NCBI RefSeq assembly: GCF_016802725.1
Contig: NC_052671.1
Location: forward strand, 17,316,731 to 17,380,730
Source: Solenopsis invicta
Lineage: Eukaryota > Arthropoda > Insecta > Hymenoptera > Formicidae
DNA: 64,000 nt
Direction of reading: 5' to 3'
Positions within the stretch are counted from its first letter, which is position 1. Each line of letters starts with the position of its first letter. Shown here in pieces: positions 40,226 through 51,516 of this stretch. The notes under the pieces are model-generated. The model made no database searches, was not told where the DNA came from, and was given only the letters and a program-made list of their open reading frames with translations. The translations under genes were made by a program, and so were the position numbers.

Positions 40226-41344
40226 ATGGCTAATGTGCGTAATCGCGAGAAACTCGCGAAAGAGATTGAAAAAACGAGCGAGGCGATCCGCAAGAAACAT
40301 CGCGCTCTGAAAACTGGTCGAATTGAGGAAGAGATCGCTATGAAGAGACGTTTCAAACCTATCGTTGAACCTCTGAAACAGATTGTTGAGGAATCCCAGC
40401 CGATTAAGAAAGAGGTTAAAGATATCAAAGAGGAAAAGTCGAAACATACTAAGAAAAAACACAGGGATAGCGGCGACGACGACGATGACGATGATGGAGC
40501 ATTTCACAAATATTCAAAATTACTATCGGGAGAAAGGAAACGTTCTAACGTCGCGTTGGATTCACCTGTGCTTCATTCTACAATGATAGAATCGTCAGGA
40601 TCGTCGACGAAAACACCTACGATTGGAGCAGCAAAATCAACGAATAAGGTTCTCCAGGACGTCTTCGAAACCACAGACGATTCATTCGGAACAACTGTTC
40701 AACATCACATGCAAACGTTGGAAGGTCGAAAAACGTTGTCGCAACATTTGGGTCCGCTCGGTCAAAAGTACATCGGCGAGTTCCTCAGCGGTGGTGGTGG
40801 TGGATCGGAGAAAAGTATAGACACCATATATGGCGTTCGTCTCGACAGGGACGAAATGATGCTTGGTAATAAAAAGTTTGACGTGGACATCGATGATAAC
40901 ATCATTATCGACGGCGTGCGATACGTTGGCACACCCGGTCTTTATGAGTTGATTTTTAAAAGATTGCCCGATGATTTTCTCTATAAGGAGGACGATTTGC
41001 AAAAGTACAAGAGCATATTGTTGGCTACAAACGTACATAGAAAAAATTTCACCGCGCAGAGTCGACTACAGGGCAACAGAGGATACAAGTATAAATACGT
41101 GATTGCGCCATTGATGTCAATTGAATCTACACCAAAGAGAAAGAATAAATCCGGAAAGGGAATACCTCGCGCTATGATACTGAACGATAATAAGATCGAT
41201 TACGTGCACTGGGACGATCCTAATGAGTTGGTGGATCGACTCCGTTTGCTTGACGCTTCATATAGAGCCGGCAACGATGCTCACGGCAACGAGATGTTGT
41301 CCATCATCGAGGAACTTCGCGAAGCCGGTATAATTATAAATTAA
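40226..41344 (+). CDS. Conserved 372-aa Polinton protein (PY-like)
   Basis: Intact. The N-terminal 90 residues are Lys/Glu-rich and probably coiled coil; an Asp run (SGDDDDDDDG) and Ser/Thr linker follow; the C-terminal half is globular (GVRYVGTPGLYELIF, ALVDRLRLLDAS-like helices). Well conserved with 25578-26684. It lies between ATPase and integrase as in other Polintons; its function is not known to me. Confidence 0.75.
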   Translation: MANVRNREKLAKEIEKTSEAIRKKHRALKTGRIEEEIAMKRRFKPIVEPLKQIVEESQPIKKEVKDIKEEKSKHTKKKHRDSGDDDDDDDGAFHKYSKLLSGERKRSNVALDSPVLHSTMIESSGSSTKTPTIGAAKSTNKVLQDVFETTDDSFGTTVQHHMQTLEGRKTLSQHLGPLGQKYIGEFLSGGGGGSEKSIDTIYGVRLDRDEMMLGNKKFDVDIDDNIIIDGVRYVGTPGLYELIFKRLPDDFLYKEDDLQKYKSILLATNVHRKNFTAQSRLQGNRGYKYKYVIAPLMSIESTPKRKNKSGKGIPRAMILNDNKIDYVHWDDPNELVDRLRLLDASYRAGNDAHGNEMLSIIEELREAGIIIN

Positions 41345-41416
41345 ACGCATATCCCGCGAAACGAGTCAGACAGGAGGCTGACTTTGTCCGAAAAGGACGT
41401 GCGATAAAAAAAAAAA

Positions 41417-41677
41417 ATGAGCGGCAATGAACGCCGAAAAGACGGGTACGAACGTCTAACGAATGACATTGAACGGTTCTTAAATAAAAATCGGACGGTT
41501 GGGGAACGATTGACGGATAATTATCACGCTGCTCAGGATCATTGTGAAAAATCTCGAGATCGAGTATTAGATGGTTATCGAACGAGCGTAAATCGGATGA
41601 AGAATGAGTATGAAAAATTATCTAATCGACAGAAACCGGAGGACAAAGAATGGTTACTGAAGGATGATAGAAAATAA
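41417..41677 (+). CDS. Small charged protein of unknown function
   Basis: 86 aa with alternating charges (NRTVGERLTDNYHAAQDH), probably helical. It starts after an A-run at 41408-41416, which is also present in the Polinton B copy. Same strand as integrase, 41 bp upstream of it. Confidence 0.6.
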   Translation: MSGNERRKDGYERLTNDIERFLNKNRTVGERLTDNYHAAQDHCEKSRDRVLDGYRTSVNRMKNEYEKLSNRQKPEDKEWLLKDDRK

Positions 41678-41718
41678 ACGAAGCTGATTTTACATTACAT
41701 CGCGAGTTTACAAAAAAC

Positions 41719-42663
41719 ATGAGTTCATCAAAGAAAATTAGCTCCGAAAGACGACGTCTCGTCGAGGAATTACACGCTCCAGCGAGACGACATTTTCCAA
41801 GAAGACGTGTTATAATCAAAGGATTCGACGATCTGTGGCAAGCTGATATCGTCGAGATGCGTCCATATTCAAATATTAACAAAGGTCATCATTATATACT
41901 AACGGTCATTGATGCGTTGAGCAAATTCGCATGGGCAGTAGCGATGAAGAGCAAGATCGGAAAAGAGACAGCTGACGTCATCGCCGAGATAATTCGGAAG
42001 AGCGGAAGATGTCCACGCAACTTGCAAACGGATATGGGCAAGGAGTTTTACAACGCCGATGTGCAGAAACTTTTGAAAAAGCACAACATTAATCATTATT
42101 CCACGTATTCGGTGATGAAAGCATCGATAATCGAGCGCTTCAATAGAACTTTGAAGGAGAAGATGTGGAAAATGTTTACGTTGCGAGGATCTTACAAGTG
42201 GGTCGACGAACTACCGCGTCTGGTTTCAGATTACAACCGCGCGTTTCATCGTACGATAAGCATGCGACCCGTGGATGTAACGCCAGAATTGGCTAAAAAG
42301 CTCCTCGACACGGTGTATAGCCACGTTAAGATCGCTACACCTGCAAAATTCAAGGTTGGAGCTAAGGTACGCGTGAGCAAACACAAGACAATTTTTGAAA
42401 AAAACCATACTCCAAATTGGACAACCGAGGTGTTTACGATCGTTAAAGTGCAGCATACAAATCCCATCACGTATTTATTGGAAGATTATCGCGGAAAAAG
42501 CGTCGCGGGTGCATTTTATGAACATGAATTACATCAAGCGAAATATCCTGATGTTTATTTAGTGCAGAAAATTTTAAAGAAGAAAGGAAACAAAGTTTAC
42601 GTGAAATGGCTGGGATTCGATGCATCGCATAATTCGTGGATAAATAAAAATGATGTTATTTAA
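41719..42663 (+). CDS. int: Retrovirus-type integrase with C-terminal chromodomain
   Basis: 314 aa, intact. Catalytic triad: Asp in WQADIVEM, Asp in QTDMGKEFYN, Glu in KASIIERFNRTLK, with DDE spacing. The last 50 residues (DVYLVQKILKKKGNKVYVKW, then LGFDASHNSWI) are a chromodomain, which in other integrases steers insertion to histone-marked chromatin. This enzyme makes the 6-bp duplications seen around Polinton ends. Confidence 0.93.
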   Translation: MSSSKKISSERRRLVEELHAPARRHFPRRRVIIKGFDDLWQADIVEMRPYSNINKGHHYILTVIDALSKFAWAVAMKSKIGKETADVIAEIIRKSGRCPRNLQTDMGKEFYNADVQKLLKKHNINHYSTYSVMKASIIERFNRTLKEKMWKMFTLRGSYKWVDELPRLVSDYNRAFHRTISMRPVDVTPELAKKLLDTVYSHVKIATPAKFKVGAKVRVSKHKTIFEKNHTPNWTTEVFTIVKVQHTNPITYLLEDYRGKSVAGAFYEHELHQAKYPDVYLVQKILKKKGNKVYVKWLGFDASHNSWINKNDVI

Positions 42664-42790
42664 TTTTGTAAGAAACATATATATATTGTTAACAATAAAT
42701 ACATGAAAAAAAAAAAAAAATATGATTATACTTTTTATTTTCTCTCTTTGTCCTCGTTTAATACAATTATTACACATGAATTAGAAGATA

Positions 42791-42791
<1 letters not shown>

Positions 42792-42861
<70 letters not shown>

Positions 42862-43022
42862 CGCACGCACGCACGCACGCACGCACACACGCACACACAC
42901 ACACACACAGCACACGCACGCACACGCACACACACGCACACGCACACACACGCACACGCACACGCACACACACGCACACACGCACACACGCACACACGCA
43001 CACACGCACACACGCACACACA
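42792..43022. repeat. (CA)n microsatellite with CG interruptions
   Basis: About 230 bp of CA repeats with periodic CG. It separates the convergent integrase and polymerase genes. All ORFs read through it are spurious. Confidence 0.98.
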
Positions 43023-43186
43023 ACGTGCGGCATACGTACATTCAATATAAAGAAACGTATTAAAATAGGTTTAATGAAAAAAAAATATAGTAAATACTAC
43101 TTCTAAATATAAAAACATATAACAATACATCGTATAATACTGATACTGATACAACTTATAATAAAACGTGAAACATTAAATATATA

Positions 43187-46100
43187 TTACAATGGTATAC
43201 GCCAATGTCCCCACGGTAATGTTTTTGTTGAATCATGGATAACGTATCGCTTATCGTCTTTTGAATTAAGTGCAACTTTCTTCTCATTAATAGTATACAC
43301 CTCATGTAATTTTGAACGTATACATGTTTGGCGGCGAGTTAATTCTATATCGTCGTGCAAGCATCGCTTATAATCTTCAAAAGTAATAGTTCGCGCTACT
43401 ACATTATTCTTTACACCTTTAGCCTTTTTCGTATCTCTTTTCCCTTCTACTCTCACAGCATACATTTTCGCTCTTAGCCCTACAAATTCAGTCATAATCA
43501 TGCCGCAATTCTCATCCTTCATTAGCCCGGAAACCTTCTTATTAACGAGAGGCATATTATATACATTGTCCGCGGGATAATCGCTTGTGTCGTATCTCGC
43601 GATATCACATTTCATGTCCATGTACACATCATCGCACTCGATGGCCATCACCATGCTGTCTGTGTCTGTGTAGAGTATCTGACATTTATCTTGATACAAT
43701 GGTAGCATATAATCGTAGTAAAATTCGTAAAGGCAGGTTTTTGAAATGTCGAGAATACACATGCCGACATATATGGGTTTGTTAAATTTTACCGAGAGTT
43801 TACGCATTTCTATGGCAAGCAGATTTTCTGTGAAAACGCTGCGGCTATGAAAATTCGAAGCAGCGATCATGGCCTCTGCCCCGTAACGGCCTTCCCATTG
43901 CGTTACTAATTTAATATCAGCATGATTACGTACATTTTCCATTGTTTTACCGAAAACTGCATTATTCATTAATTTATATAAATTTTTCTCGAAATCGTTT
44001 TTCGCGTTTGTTCGAAATTCTGTATTTAGTTCTATATAATTTCGGAGCCAAGTGGATTGAGCGAATTGAAGTACGCGATGTATTTTTACGATTCGAAGCT
44101 CATGACGCGTGCACTGTTGAAGATTGCGGTAGTGGATGACGTAACGCTCTTTATCATGCACTGTCGCTAAAAGCTTACTTTGCCTTGACCCTGGAGGCTT
44201 ATCGCTTGAAGGACAGAACGGTAGGTCACTGTGTCGATCGTGCAGATGATTCTCATATGCAAGATCGACTTCCAATATATACCCGGTGTTAGAGTCCAAT
44301 GCGATCGCGTTTACATCAAAATTTTCAACGTTTTCGACCCATTTAAATTCACCGTATGGCAACGGCTGGCACATTGCCCATCCATAAAGATTATTCACAT
44401 CGTAATATTGACAATATATTGATGGTTTTGACGGATCGTACGATTTCATGTACTTATTATTGGCCTTTGCATATCTGCCCGAACATTGACTTAATCCGCC
44501 ACGGATCCCACGTTCCACGTAAAGTACCATTTCAATGTCCGTAAGCAATTCGAATCTTATACCAGTTTTTTTCAACATTGCATCCCATGTATAGCCTGGT
44601 AATGTATAGTAATGCGCAGGGTCCAGACCGTAACTCTGCATGCTTTTATCACGAAAGTTTTCGAAAATGTCGGCTAATAATAAAACATCCGTTTTCAAAT
44701 ATAAATCGCTGTATTCGCCCAGGGTTTCAATTGCGAACCGCTGCCATACGTTCTCGGCATGAGCGTAATCATGCTCTGATACCGTCTGCTCGGTGAGTGA
44801 ACTGTAGAACGATTCACGCGGAGGTAAACGCGTTTCTAAAAGTTTGTCGACATTATCAACGTACTCGTACGGAAAGACACCTTTGCGTGTGAGCAATTCG
44901 AAATCTTCGTTCGATAACGATGAAAATTCAGAACGAGTAATTTTTAATTGTTCAATATTTAGAAATGACGCCAATTTTTCGAGACTCGAACTTAAGAATT
45001 TATATGAATCAATGAATCGAAATCGTATACAATTTCGTACTTCGCCTGATTTTGTTCCCACGCCAGTAGCTGCGACATGTTTAGTAAAAGAAATATATTT
45101 TTCTTTATTTACCGGTAGTAGATCAATCTTGCCTTCGAACGCGGTAGAAATTTCTTTTATTATAAAATGCGCGTCGTAACCGCTCAAATTATGAAAAACG
45201 ATTGGAATAACGTACGTATTCTTATAATTCAGATTACATTTATTATGAGCGGGACCACGGTACTTGCCGGTCAGATGACAATGATCATGCATCCGTTGAT
45301 TACAAGCCACTCGTTACGGGTAAGGCGCTTATCTGATACAAACGATTTTTCGCATATATGGCACTTCGTCGCGTTCAAGAATGCCTCTTGTTGCTGTATA
45401 GTTAATTGTTCCATTGGAACATTGGCGGATATTCGGGCTTTCATGTCATGCGCCAAATTTTCTAATTCTTTCGCGAACCACGCGATACAGTCCTTATCGC
45501 GGCGAAAGCGATACTTTGATAACGCGTCGTCGAACGAGCATTTAAGATAGTAAGCTATGCTAAATACCTTGTGATGTTGATACGCGAAACTCAACGTGTT
45601 CTCTGTTTCATTCTCCATCTTCCTCAATACGCACTCCAAATCGGCGTAAATTACAAAGGGGACGCGCTCCTTGTTGTTGTATGAGTCGAATTTTAGCCAT
45701 TTCTGGTCCTCTCTCGGTAGAATGATGGCGCAGTCATTTATTTTCTTGCACTCCACTACATGCGACTGCAATTTTTCTTCAGAGTGGAAGTAATGCAGGC
45801 ATCTGTAATAAATATTTTTAATACATGTATTATTAATATTATCATTAATATTATTATTATTATTATTATTATTACACTTACCGATCACAGATGAATTTCT
45901 TGTGTTCGTTTTTGCTCAGCTGTGAACTGACCAGTCGCGACAGGTTCTTAATCCACGCAAAGTGGCTGTGGGTGACGTCATGTTTATCTTCCACGTAGAA
46001 AAGATTAACGTGTTTCTCCTTTTTATCTTCAGTCAGGCGTAACGGTACAACGTACTGTATCTTTTCTTTTCTATCAAGTTCGGTACCGTACACGTTCACC

Positions 46101-47002
46101 GACACGTCGTTTAATCGTTTAAATTTTCCAATGTCTTTCACTTTCATTGGAAATTGTATATCATCAAACTTTAAAACAGTCGAATAATGCGGATACGACG
46201 ACTCCAGGGATGCATTTCTTTCAGCTGGGTACAGGGCAGCCACCACTGACCACGCGAAGCAAGCATTGTCTTTCGATTGCACATTAATTACCGCACGTTT
46301 GTCACTTACCGACAGCGGCACTTCAAAGTAACACCCCGCGTGCATGGGATTAAGTTTGTTTATATTCACCATCAAGTTCTGTATTCGGTGTAACGCCCAA
46401 CCACTATCGCGTTCCTGAAACTCGAGCATCGCTAATATTACTTCAATAACGCGTCGTTCATACCACTCGCGCAAATTTGATGCTCTATACAATTCATAGT
46501 TTTTCGTAGCCAGACTTTTATTATCGCGGTCATCACGAATGTTTACAAATTCACCGTTGAATACAGTGTTCACTTTTACACTTCCATGTTTCGCGATAGC
46601 GTCTCGCACTTGTTCGATCACTAAATCACTAGCGTCTTCCAAGAAATGTCGCGGCTCAATATAATCCGCGTTTATTACAGCACCCGTAAGAATACGTGAC
46701 TCAAACGCAGCGTCGATCTCGCGCCACACGAGCGATTTTTTGTCACCGGCGCTAATACTAGCGTGCGCACCACCACCAACGTGCACAAAACGCCTTTCTA
46801 ACTGCGCTTTTGCACCCGCGAGTCGCGCGATTCTCGCCACTATGGATTGTCTAGAGCCGACGGTGAGTCGTGGACGTTTGACACTACAAAATTCTTCGAG
46901 CTGCACGAGGCACTCATCGCATCGTTGCAACCACGTGAACCATTCCGCTAAATTTGCAACCTGCGAGCATTGCTCGAGCAATTCACGTTCAATGTTCTCC
47001 AT
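43187..47002 (-). pseudogene. polB: Protein-primed DNA polymerase B, Polinton C, one frameshift
   Basis: Exon 1 47002-45882 (ATG in MENIERELLEQ, chosen by conservation in three copies), intron 45881-45803 with GTAAGT and TTACAG, exon 2 45802-43187; about 1245 codons. Exonuclease motifs YADLE, HNLSGYD and YLKTDVLLL, polymerase motifs NNLYGWAM, NNAVFGKTM and YTDTDS. A C-terminal region ends TLPWGHWRIPL. One base is missing near 45303 (GAGTGGCTTGTAATC where B and the family keep GAT AAT), which moves the rest out of frame. Otherwise intact. Confidence 0.92.
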
Positions 47003-47042
47003 TTTTTCAATTTTCAAAAATGTCTATCACAATATTTTCATG

Positions 47043-47375
47043 TTAAGGAAGTATAGTATCATAACGAAGTTCCACTGGTGAAGTTTCACTATGTTCGTCA
47101 GAAAGCTTGCCACGAATCATGTGATTGCACGTATAAAGCTTTGAGATTATTTCATCACCACAATTACCATTATAATTTGATATATCAATAAATGTACGAT
47201 AATGGTATCTGCCATGTAGAGAACAACGAAACAATCTATTTTCATGTTGACGTGTTAAGGTAGCACAGTATTTACTTGTATCAGAGGCAAGCGCGTTATC
47301 AAATCCAAATTCTCGACCACGAAGGAGATGCACTAACAAACAAGAATGATTAGTGGTTTCCATGCTCTTTTTCAC
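47043..47375 (-). CDS. Unrecognised ORF upstream of polymerase, Polinton C only
   Basis: 110 aa with Cys/His scattered (NHSCLLVHLL, RLFRCSLHGRYHYR, YTCNHM). It occupies the place of the unrelated 12883-13374 ORF in Polinton E. Possible accessory gene; may be zinc-binding. Confidence 0.45.
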   Translation of the reverse strand: MKKSMETTNHSCLLVHLLRGREFGFDNALASDTSKYCATLTRQHENRLFRCSLHGRYHYRTFIDISNYNGNCGDEIISKLYTCNHMIRGKLSDEHSETSPVELRYDTILP

Positions 47376-47399
47376 TGAGCGTATTAAAAAAATAATTGT

Positions 47400-47765
47400 T
47401 CAATGTAAGCACACTCTGCACATGTTAGCTGGAATATATACAAACATGGGTTGGCGGCATTTAGAGCAGATACGTCCGTCAAGTTGTTCGAGGAAATTTG
47501 TTTCGTGCATTTGAACGGCGTCCATTGAGTCCAATTCGATGTCAGAAAGTTCAATCATGCATGATGCGCAAACGGCAAGGGCGCCACCCGTCGAGTAGTA
47601 AAATTGTATCATGCAATGTTTCGTGCGATTCAAAGCGCGTAGTTCAGCAATTGATACAACACGAATCTCAGGATGCTCACTTAGATCACTGTCACATCCG
47701 CTATCCCCAGGTAACTCTTCGTCAGACGAAACTTCAAGAACTTCATCCGCGATATGATTAGCCAT
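47400..47765 (-). CDS. Small Cys-rich acidic protein, copy 1
   Basis: 121 aa from MANHIADEVLEV. Acidic Ser-rich N-terminus (SSDEELPGDSGCDSDLSEH), then HCMIQFYYSTGG, CASCM, CSKCRQPMFVYIP, CRVC. Four Cys pairs suggest one or two zinc-binding sites. Paralogue of the next gene, in tandem. Confidence 0.65.
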   Translation of the reverse strand: MANHIADEVLEVSSDEELPGDSGCDSDLSEHPEIRVVSIAELRALNRTKHCMIQFYYSTGGALAVCASCMIELSDIELDSMDAVQMHETNFLEQLDGRICSKCRQPMFVYIPANMCRVCLH

Positions 47766-47770
47766 TTTTA

Positions 47771-48201
47771 TTATTGTGTGAACACACAGATTGGGCACAT
47801 GTTGCATGGAATGTACATAAATGTTGGTCTTCGGCAATAGTCGCAATACTTGCCTTGAAGAACAATGAATGTATCAGTTTCGTGATGTCGAACGGTGCGC
47901 ACTACTCCCAAGTCCACGGGCCCACCGTCAAACATGCATGATACACATATTATTTGAGAATAATCGTCGAACGTGTAATAAAATTGCATCATACAACACC
48001 TTGTATTTATATTTAATGCATTATATTGTGCATTTGATAAAACTCTTTCCACGAGATCCTCAGAGTGCTCACTTTGAACAGAGTTACATCCACTATCGTC
48101 AGATAATATGACCTCGTCTCGTCCACTAAATTCTGATCTAAATCTTCAAACTCAATATCCATACTATCGTCCGAGTCTATGTCATCAATATGGTTGGCCA
48201 T
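47771..48201 (-). pseudogene. Small Cys-rich acidic protein, copy 2, frameshifted
   Basis: Starts MANHIDDIDSDDSMD at 48201. A short duplication GACGAGACGAGG near 48110 shifts the frame; afterwards VLSNAQYNALNIN, CCMMQFYYTF, CVSCMFDGGP, CDYCRRPTFMYIP and CPIC follow as in Polinton E. Confidence 0.65.
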
Positions 48202-48607
48202 TTTCTTTTTACGGCTGCATATTGCGATCGATTCGGTATGCTTCCGAGACATCTACTGAGGTCTGAGCGCTAATTGACTTATTATATACTTCATATGCAA
48301 TTCCTTTGTCCCTTTATTCATCTAGGGGAAGCATCGTCATTGCCTCGCGATTTGTTTATTGCAACCTGTCGGTGCCTGTCTTGAATCATTGTCTGAAAAT
48401 CTACCTCACATATCGGGGATGTTTGCACCGGCGTTTGCGACTTCTTTGTCTAAGCTTGCATCATCCAACTGCAGTTGATACCTGTCTTGAATCATTATCG
48501 TTTTGCGAAAAACAATCTACCCCCACATATCGGGGATCACGTATTTGAAAAACAGATCATATTTATTTCATCTACGTTCTTATACGTTTCTTTCACGTTG
48601 TCAGACC

Positions 48608-48853
48608 GCGAAAACGTGTCGTGACATGTTCGAGTGATAACAATGATATTATTGGAAAGAGGGGAAACTTCCCCTTCTCCTTCTTAGAAAATTCCAGTAA
48701 CATTAATCACAAAAAAACGTCATGTGCAACGGACCGTGAAAAAACGTGTCGTGACATGTTCTAGTGATAACAAAAAAATTACTGAAAAGAGGGGAGGAAC
48801 TTCCCCTTGTCCTTCTTCAAAAGTTTCAGTAACATTAATCGCAAAAAAGAAGC
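48608..48853 (+). repeat. Two ~115-bp tandem units with GGGGAAACTTCCCC palindromes
   Basis: Each unit holds ACGTGTCGTGACATGTT (an imperfect palindrome), GTGATAACA, GGGGAAACTTCCCC (48661-48674) or GGGGAGGAACTTCCCC (48791-48806), and CAGTAACATTAATC. They lie directly upstream of the gene at 48927; related units precede the other two paralogues. Confidence 0.75.
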
Positions 48854-48926
48854 GTCACAATTTGCAATCAGTCTTGCATCAGTTGCTCGTTCGAACGGTT
48901 CAGACAACGCTCTTGAAATAAGCGCA

Positions 48927-49642
48927 ATGGCACTTTATTACGTTCCGATTGAAGCGTGTGATAAACCGTAAGTATCATTGTATACATACAAATTATATTT
49001 TTTTATTCAATTACTTTTTATTGTACGTTTCACTCATCTCCATTTCTTTTCAGCACGTCTTCAGATTCGCGGTATACGCCGCGCATTCTAGGCAGAAGGT
49101 TCTCGTTAACCTTAACATCCTACAAATGGATTGATATTGACATCAGCGTGACATCAGTTTCATGCTCTGTGGAGATATCGCTCGGCGATACACGCGGCAA
49201 CCGGATTATTCTACCATACAGAACATGGAAAACTCTGATCGAGAAACGTGTTGACATCGAGCGATTCGTCCAGTCAACGGAGACAACATCATCGTTAACG
49301 ATACACGACCTTACCATGCAACTTGTTAAACTGAACGAACAAAGTATTGTTAAATTAACGTTGCACAATGTATGTATTTATCTCAAGCCTGCAACCGTGC
49401 TATTCTTATACGAGCTAGAGCATTGCATTGAACATGTATATTTTACGTTATATCAAAGCATCGCTATCGTGACTGAGAAATTTAAATATTTCGTAAACTT
49501 TTTGCGTCAAAATTGTGTCGTGAATAAACGCGAAGCTATACATATGTTGCGCAAATCTTACGATAAGAGTTCGCAGATCGAGTGTGAATTAATTGCTTAT
49601 ACTATTGATATTATTGTACACGATGCATTGTACACTGAATAA
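48927..49642 (+). CDS. Conserved terminal gene P, copy 1 (PC4-like?), intact, two exons
   Basis: Exon 1 48927-48967 (MALYYVPIEACDK), intron with GTAAGT and TTCTTTTCAG, exon 2 49054-49642; 209 aa. Core YKWIDIDIS, CSVEISLGDTRGNRI, LPYRTWKTLIEKR, then helices (LELEHCIEHVYFTLYQS-like). The strand-turn-strand plus LPYRTW...L pattern resembles the PC4 single-stranded DNA-binding fold, an inference only. Paralogues at 53734 and 56123. Confidence 0.7.
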
Positions 49643-49722
49643 AATAAATGCATTTAAACATACGCTCAGAAATTACTTTCTCTCATCATTTCCACATTAT
49701 AAAACGGTGGACTCGCGTCAAG

Positions 49723-49730
49723 TGACGTCA
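49723..49730. promoter_or_regulatory. TGACGTCA (CRE-like) site in HPPPP gene promoter region
   Basis: The perfect 8-bp palindrome in CAAGTGACGTCAGGCTTC recurs at 56893-56900 in the same context, near TATAA-like sequence (ACATTATAAA) and a GGTGAGTTGTG donor-like site. Also seen in the Polinton C repeats at 29419, 29449 and 51441. Confidence 0.5.
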
Positions 49731-49860
49731 GGCTTCTCTATCGAGAGACAGTATATAATATAAAATATAATATAAAAAAAAGATAGATACTTTTCGGAAC
49801 GACGAGTGACAAACGGTGGTGAGTTGTGCTGGCGACGATATTGTATACATTAGCCAGCAT

Positions 49861-49931
49861 ACAGTTGCGGCGTATGTTTCATCTTATTTCTTTGACCGTC
49901 ATACAATACTTTCGAGATTAGACGCAACTGT
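49861..49931 (+). repeat. Hairpin-bounded 71-bp segment, orientation 1
   Basis: ACAGTTGCG at the left, CGCAACTGT at the right. The interior (GTTTCATCTTA...TTTGACCGTCAT) is the reverse complement of the interior at 50574-50644, while both flanks (CAGCAT left, AAATACGC right) stay the same. Confidence 0.85.
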
Positions 49932-50033
49932 AAATACGCACTGCGACGGAAGATGCTCTCGCACAGCCCTTTGCTTTTCAGTTTTGATCGCGCTCTCGCT
50001 TCAATACTATCGGGAGTGATAAGTGAGTTAAAA

Positions 50034-50414
50034 ATGAATTCAGAACTCTGCAATGGACTTGAGTTGATGCAGGATTACCTGCACAGAGTTCTTTGTCTTC
50101 TCCCCGTCCATACATTGGACAGAATTATCGCTGCCGCGGAATCCGTCTTTCACGGACATCCTCCTCCTCCTCAAGACGATATATATATTAGAAATTTATT
50201 TAACATTTTCACCTTACTCCCATCATTTATTGTGATGATGTTTTGGGACATATCCCGACGCATCTTGATAGAGGATGCGGAGGAAGCCCAACAGATCCGG
50301 GTAGAAAATGTGGTGCGAGAAGAGGAGGAAGTGGTGATGGTAGAAGTGGAGGAAGAAGTAGACATGATGGAGGAGGGGGATGACAATCCAATATTTTTTC
50401 TATCCTCTTCCCCC

Positions 50415-50450
<36 letters not shown>

Positions 50451-50489
50451 AGCCGCGGACGGGGAAGTCGCGGACGGGGACAACAATGA
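50034..50489 (+). CDS. Acidic HPPPP protein with RG-rich tail
   Basis: 151 aa from MNSELCNGLELMQ. First module DYLHRVLCLLPVHTLDRII, then GHPPPP, second module NLFNIFTLLPSFIV, a Glu/Val acidic stretch, and a C-terminal run of about twelve Arg-Gly dipeptides (nucleic-acid-binding type). Related to 50778-51119 and 57236-57577, but only this copy has the RG tail. Intact. Confidence 0.65.
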
Positions 50490-50573
50490 CAATAGTGGTG
50501 GTGGTTGTGGTGGTGGTGGCGGCGGTGTCGGTAAAAAGGCAACGGTGACGATATATATTGCATTAATCAGCAT

Positions 50574-50644
50574 ACAGTTGCGTCTACTCTCAAAAAGTAT
50601 TGAATGACGGTCAAAGATTAAGATGAAACGTACGCTGCAATTGT
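50574..50644 (+). repeat. Hairpin-bounded 71-bp segment, orientation 2
   Basis: ACAGTTGCG to TGCAATTGT, with interior inverted relative to 49861-49931. Same flanks and same position upstream of an HPPPP gene. Confidence 0.85.
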
Positions 50645-50777
50645 AAATACGCGCTGCGACGGAGGACGCTCTCGCACAGCCCTTTGTTCCTCAGTCGTAG
50701 CCGTGCTCTCAATTCGTGAGGTACTTCGCCGCAAGTGAGTGATCTTAAGTGCGTAATAGAAAGTAATAATAATAAAT

Positions 50778-51119
50778 ATGGAATTTGGAGAAGAATCAAT
50801 GCAGGAGTACCTGCACAATCTCTTCTCCCACTTTCCCAACGATATTCTACGCGAAGTGCTTGAAACAGCATGAGCTGTCCTGAACGGACATCCCCCTCCT
50901 CCTCCTCCTGTATACAATGAGGAAAGCGAGGAAGAAGAGGAAAGCGAGGAAGAAGAGGAAACTGAAGAAGAGGAAGCTGAAGAAGAAGAGGAAGGAGCCC
51001 AACTTTACGCAAATAACCTCTACGAGATCTTCTCTTTTCTACCACATTTTATATTAATACATATAATTTCAACGGTACAACTCATCCTCCACGAGGAGGA
51101 GGGGGAAGAGGACTATTAG
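50778..51119 (+). pseudogene. Acidic HPPPPP terminal-repeat protein, right copy, one stop
   Basis: ATG at 50778 (MEFGEESMQEYL). Same order as the left copy: helix-like module 1, GHPPPPPP, Glu-rich stretch, module 2, short acidic end. A TGA at 50871-50873 replaces an Arg codon (CGA in the left copy). The left repeat lacks this stop but lost its start, so neither is functional as read. Confidence 0.7.
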
Positions 51120-51516
51120 TGGTGGTGGCGGGAAGGAGGACAAAGACGAAAGACGAAAGACATAATTAGTGGTGGTGGCGGTGGTGGGGTGGTGGAGTGG
51201 TGGTGGGGTGGTGGTGGTGGCGGCGGGGTGGTGGTGGCGGCGGCGGCGGCAGAAAGGTGACGGCGGGCCGCTGCGCTATCGATGGGGGTGGAGGCAAGTG
51301 AAGAAGGTGAGTCTCAAAAATATTTTATATATATATATCCTTTGTCTCGCGCGGCGGCGGCGGCGGCGACAAAGGACAGTTCCGCGAATAATCACCGCGA
51401 ATTTCAAGGGTGACATCAGGCCCGCGATATTGCCCTGCGGTGACGTCAGGCCCGCGAATTATATATATTATGTCGGTTCTAACTCGGAAGCAATGAGGGT
51501 CCCCCCCCCAATCCCC

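Noticed and set aside
42703..43050. Several long ORFs in both strands over the CA repeat
   Set aside because: They only encode Cys/Val or His/Thr dipeptide runs from the microsatellite.
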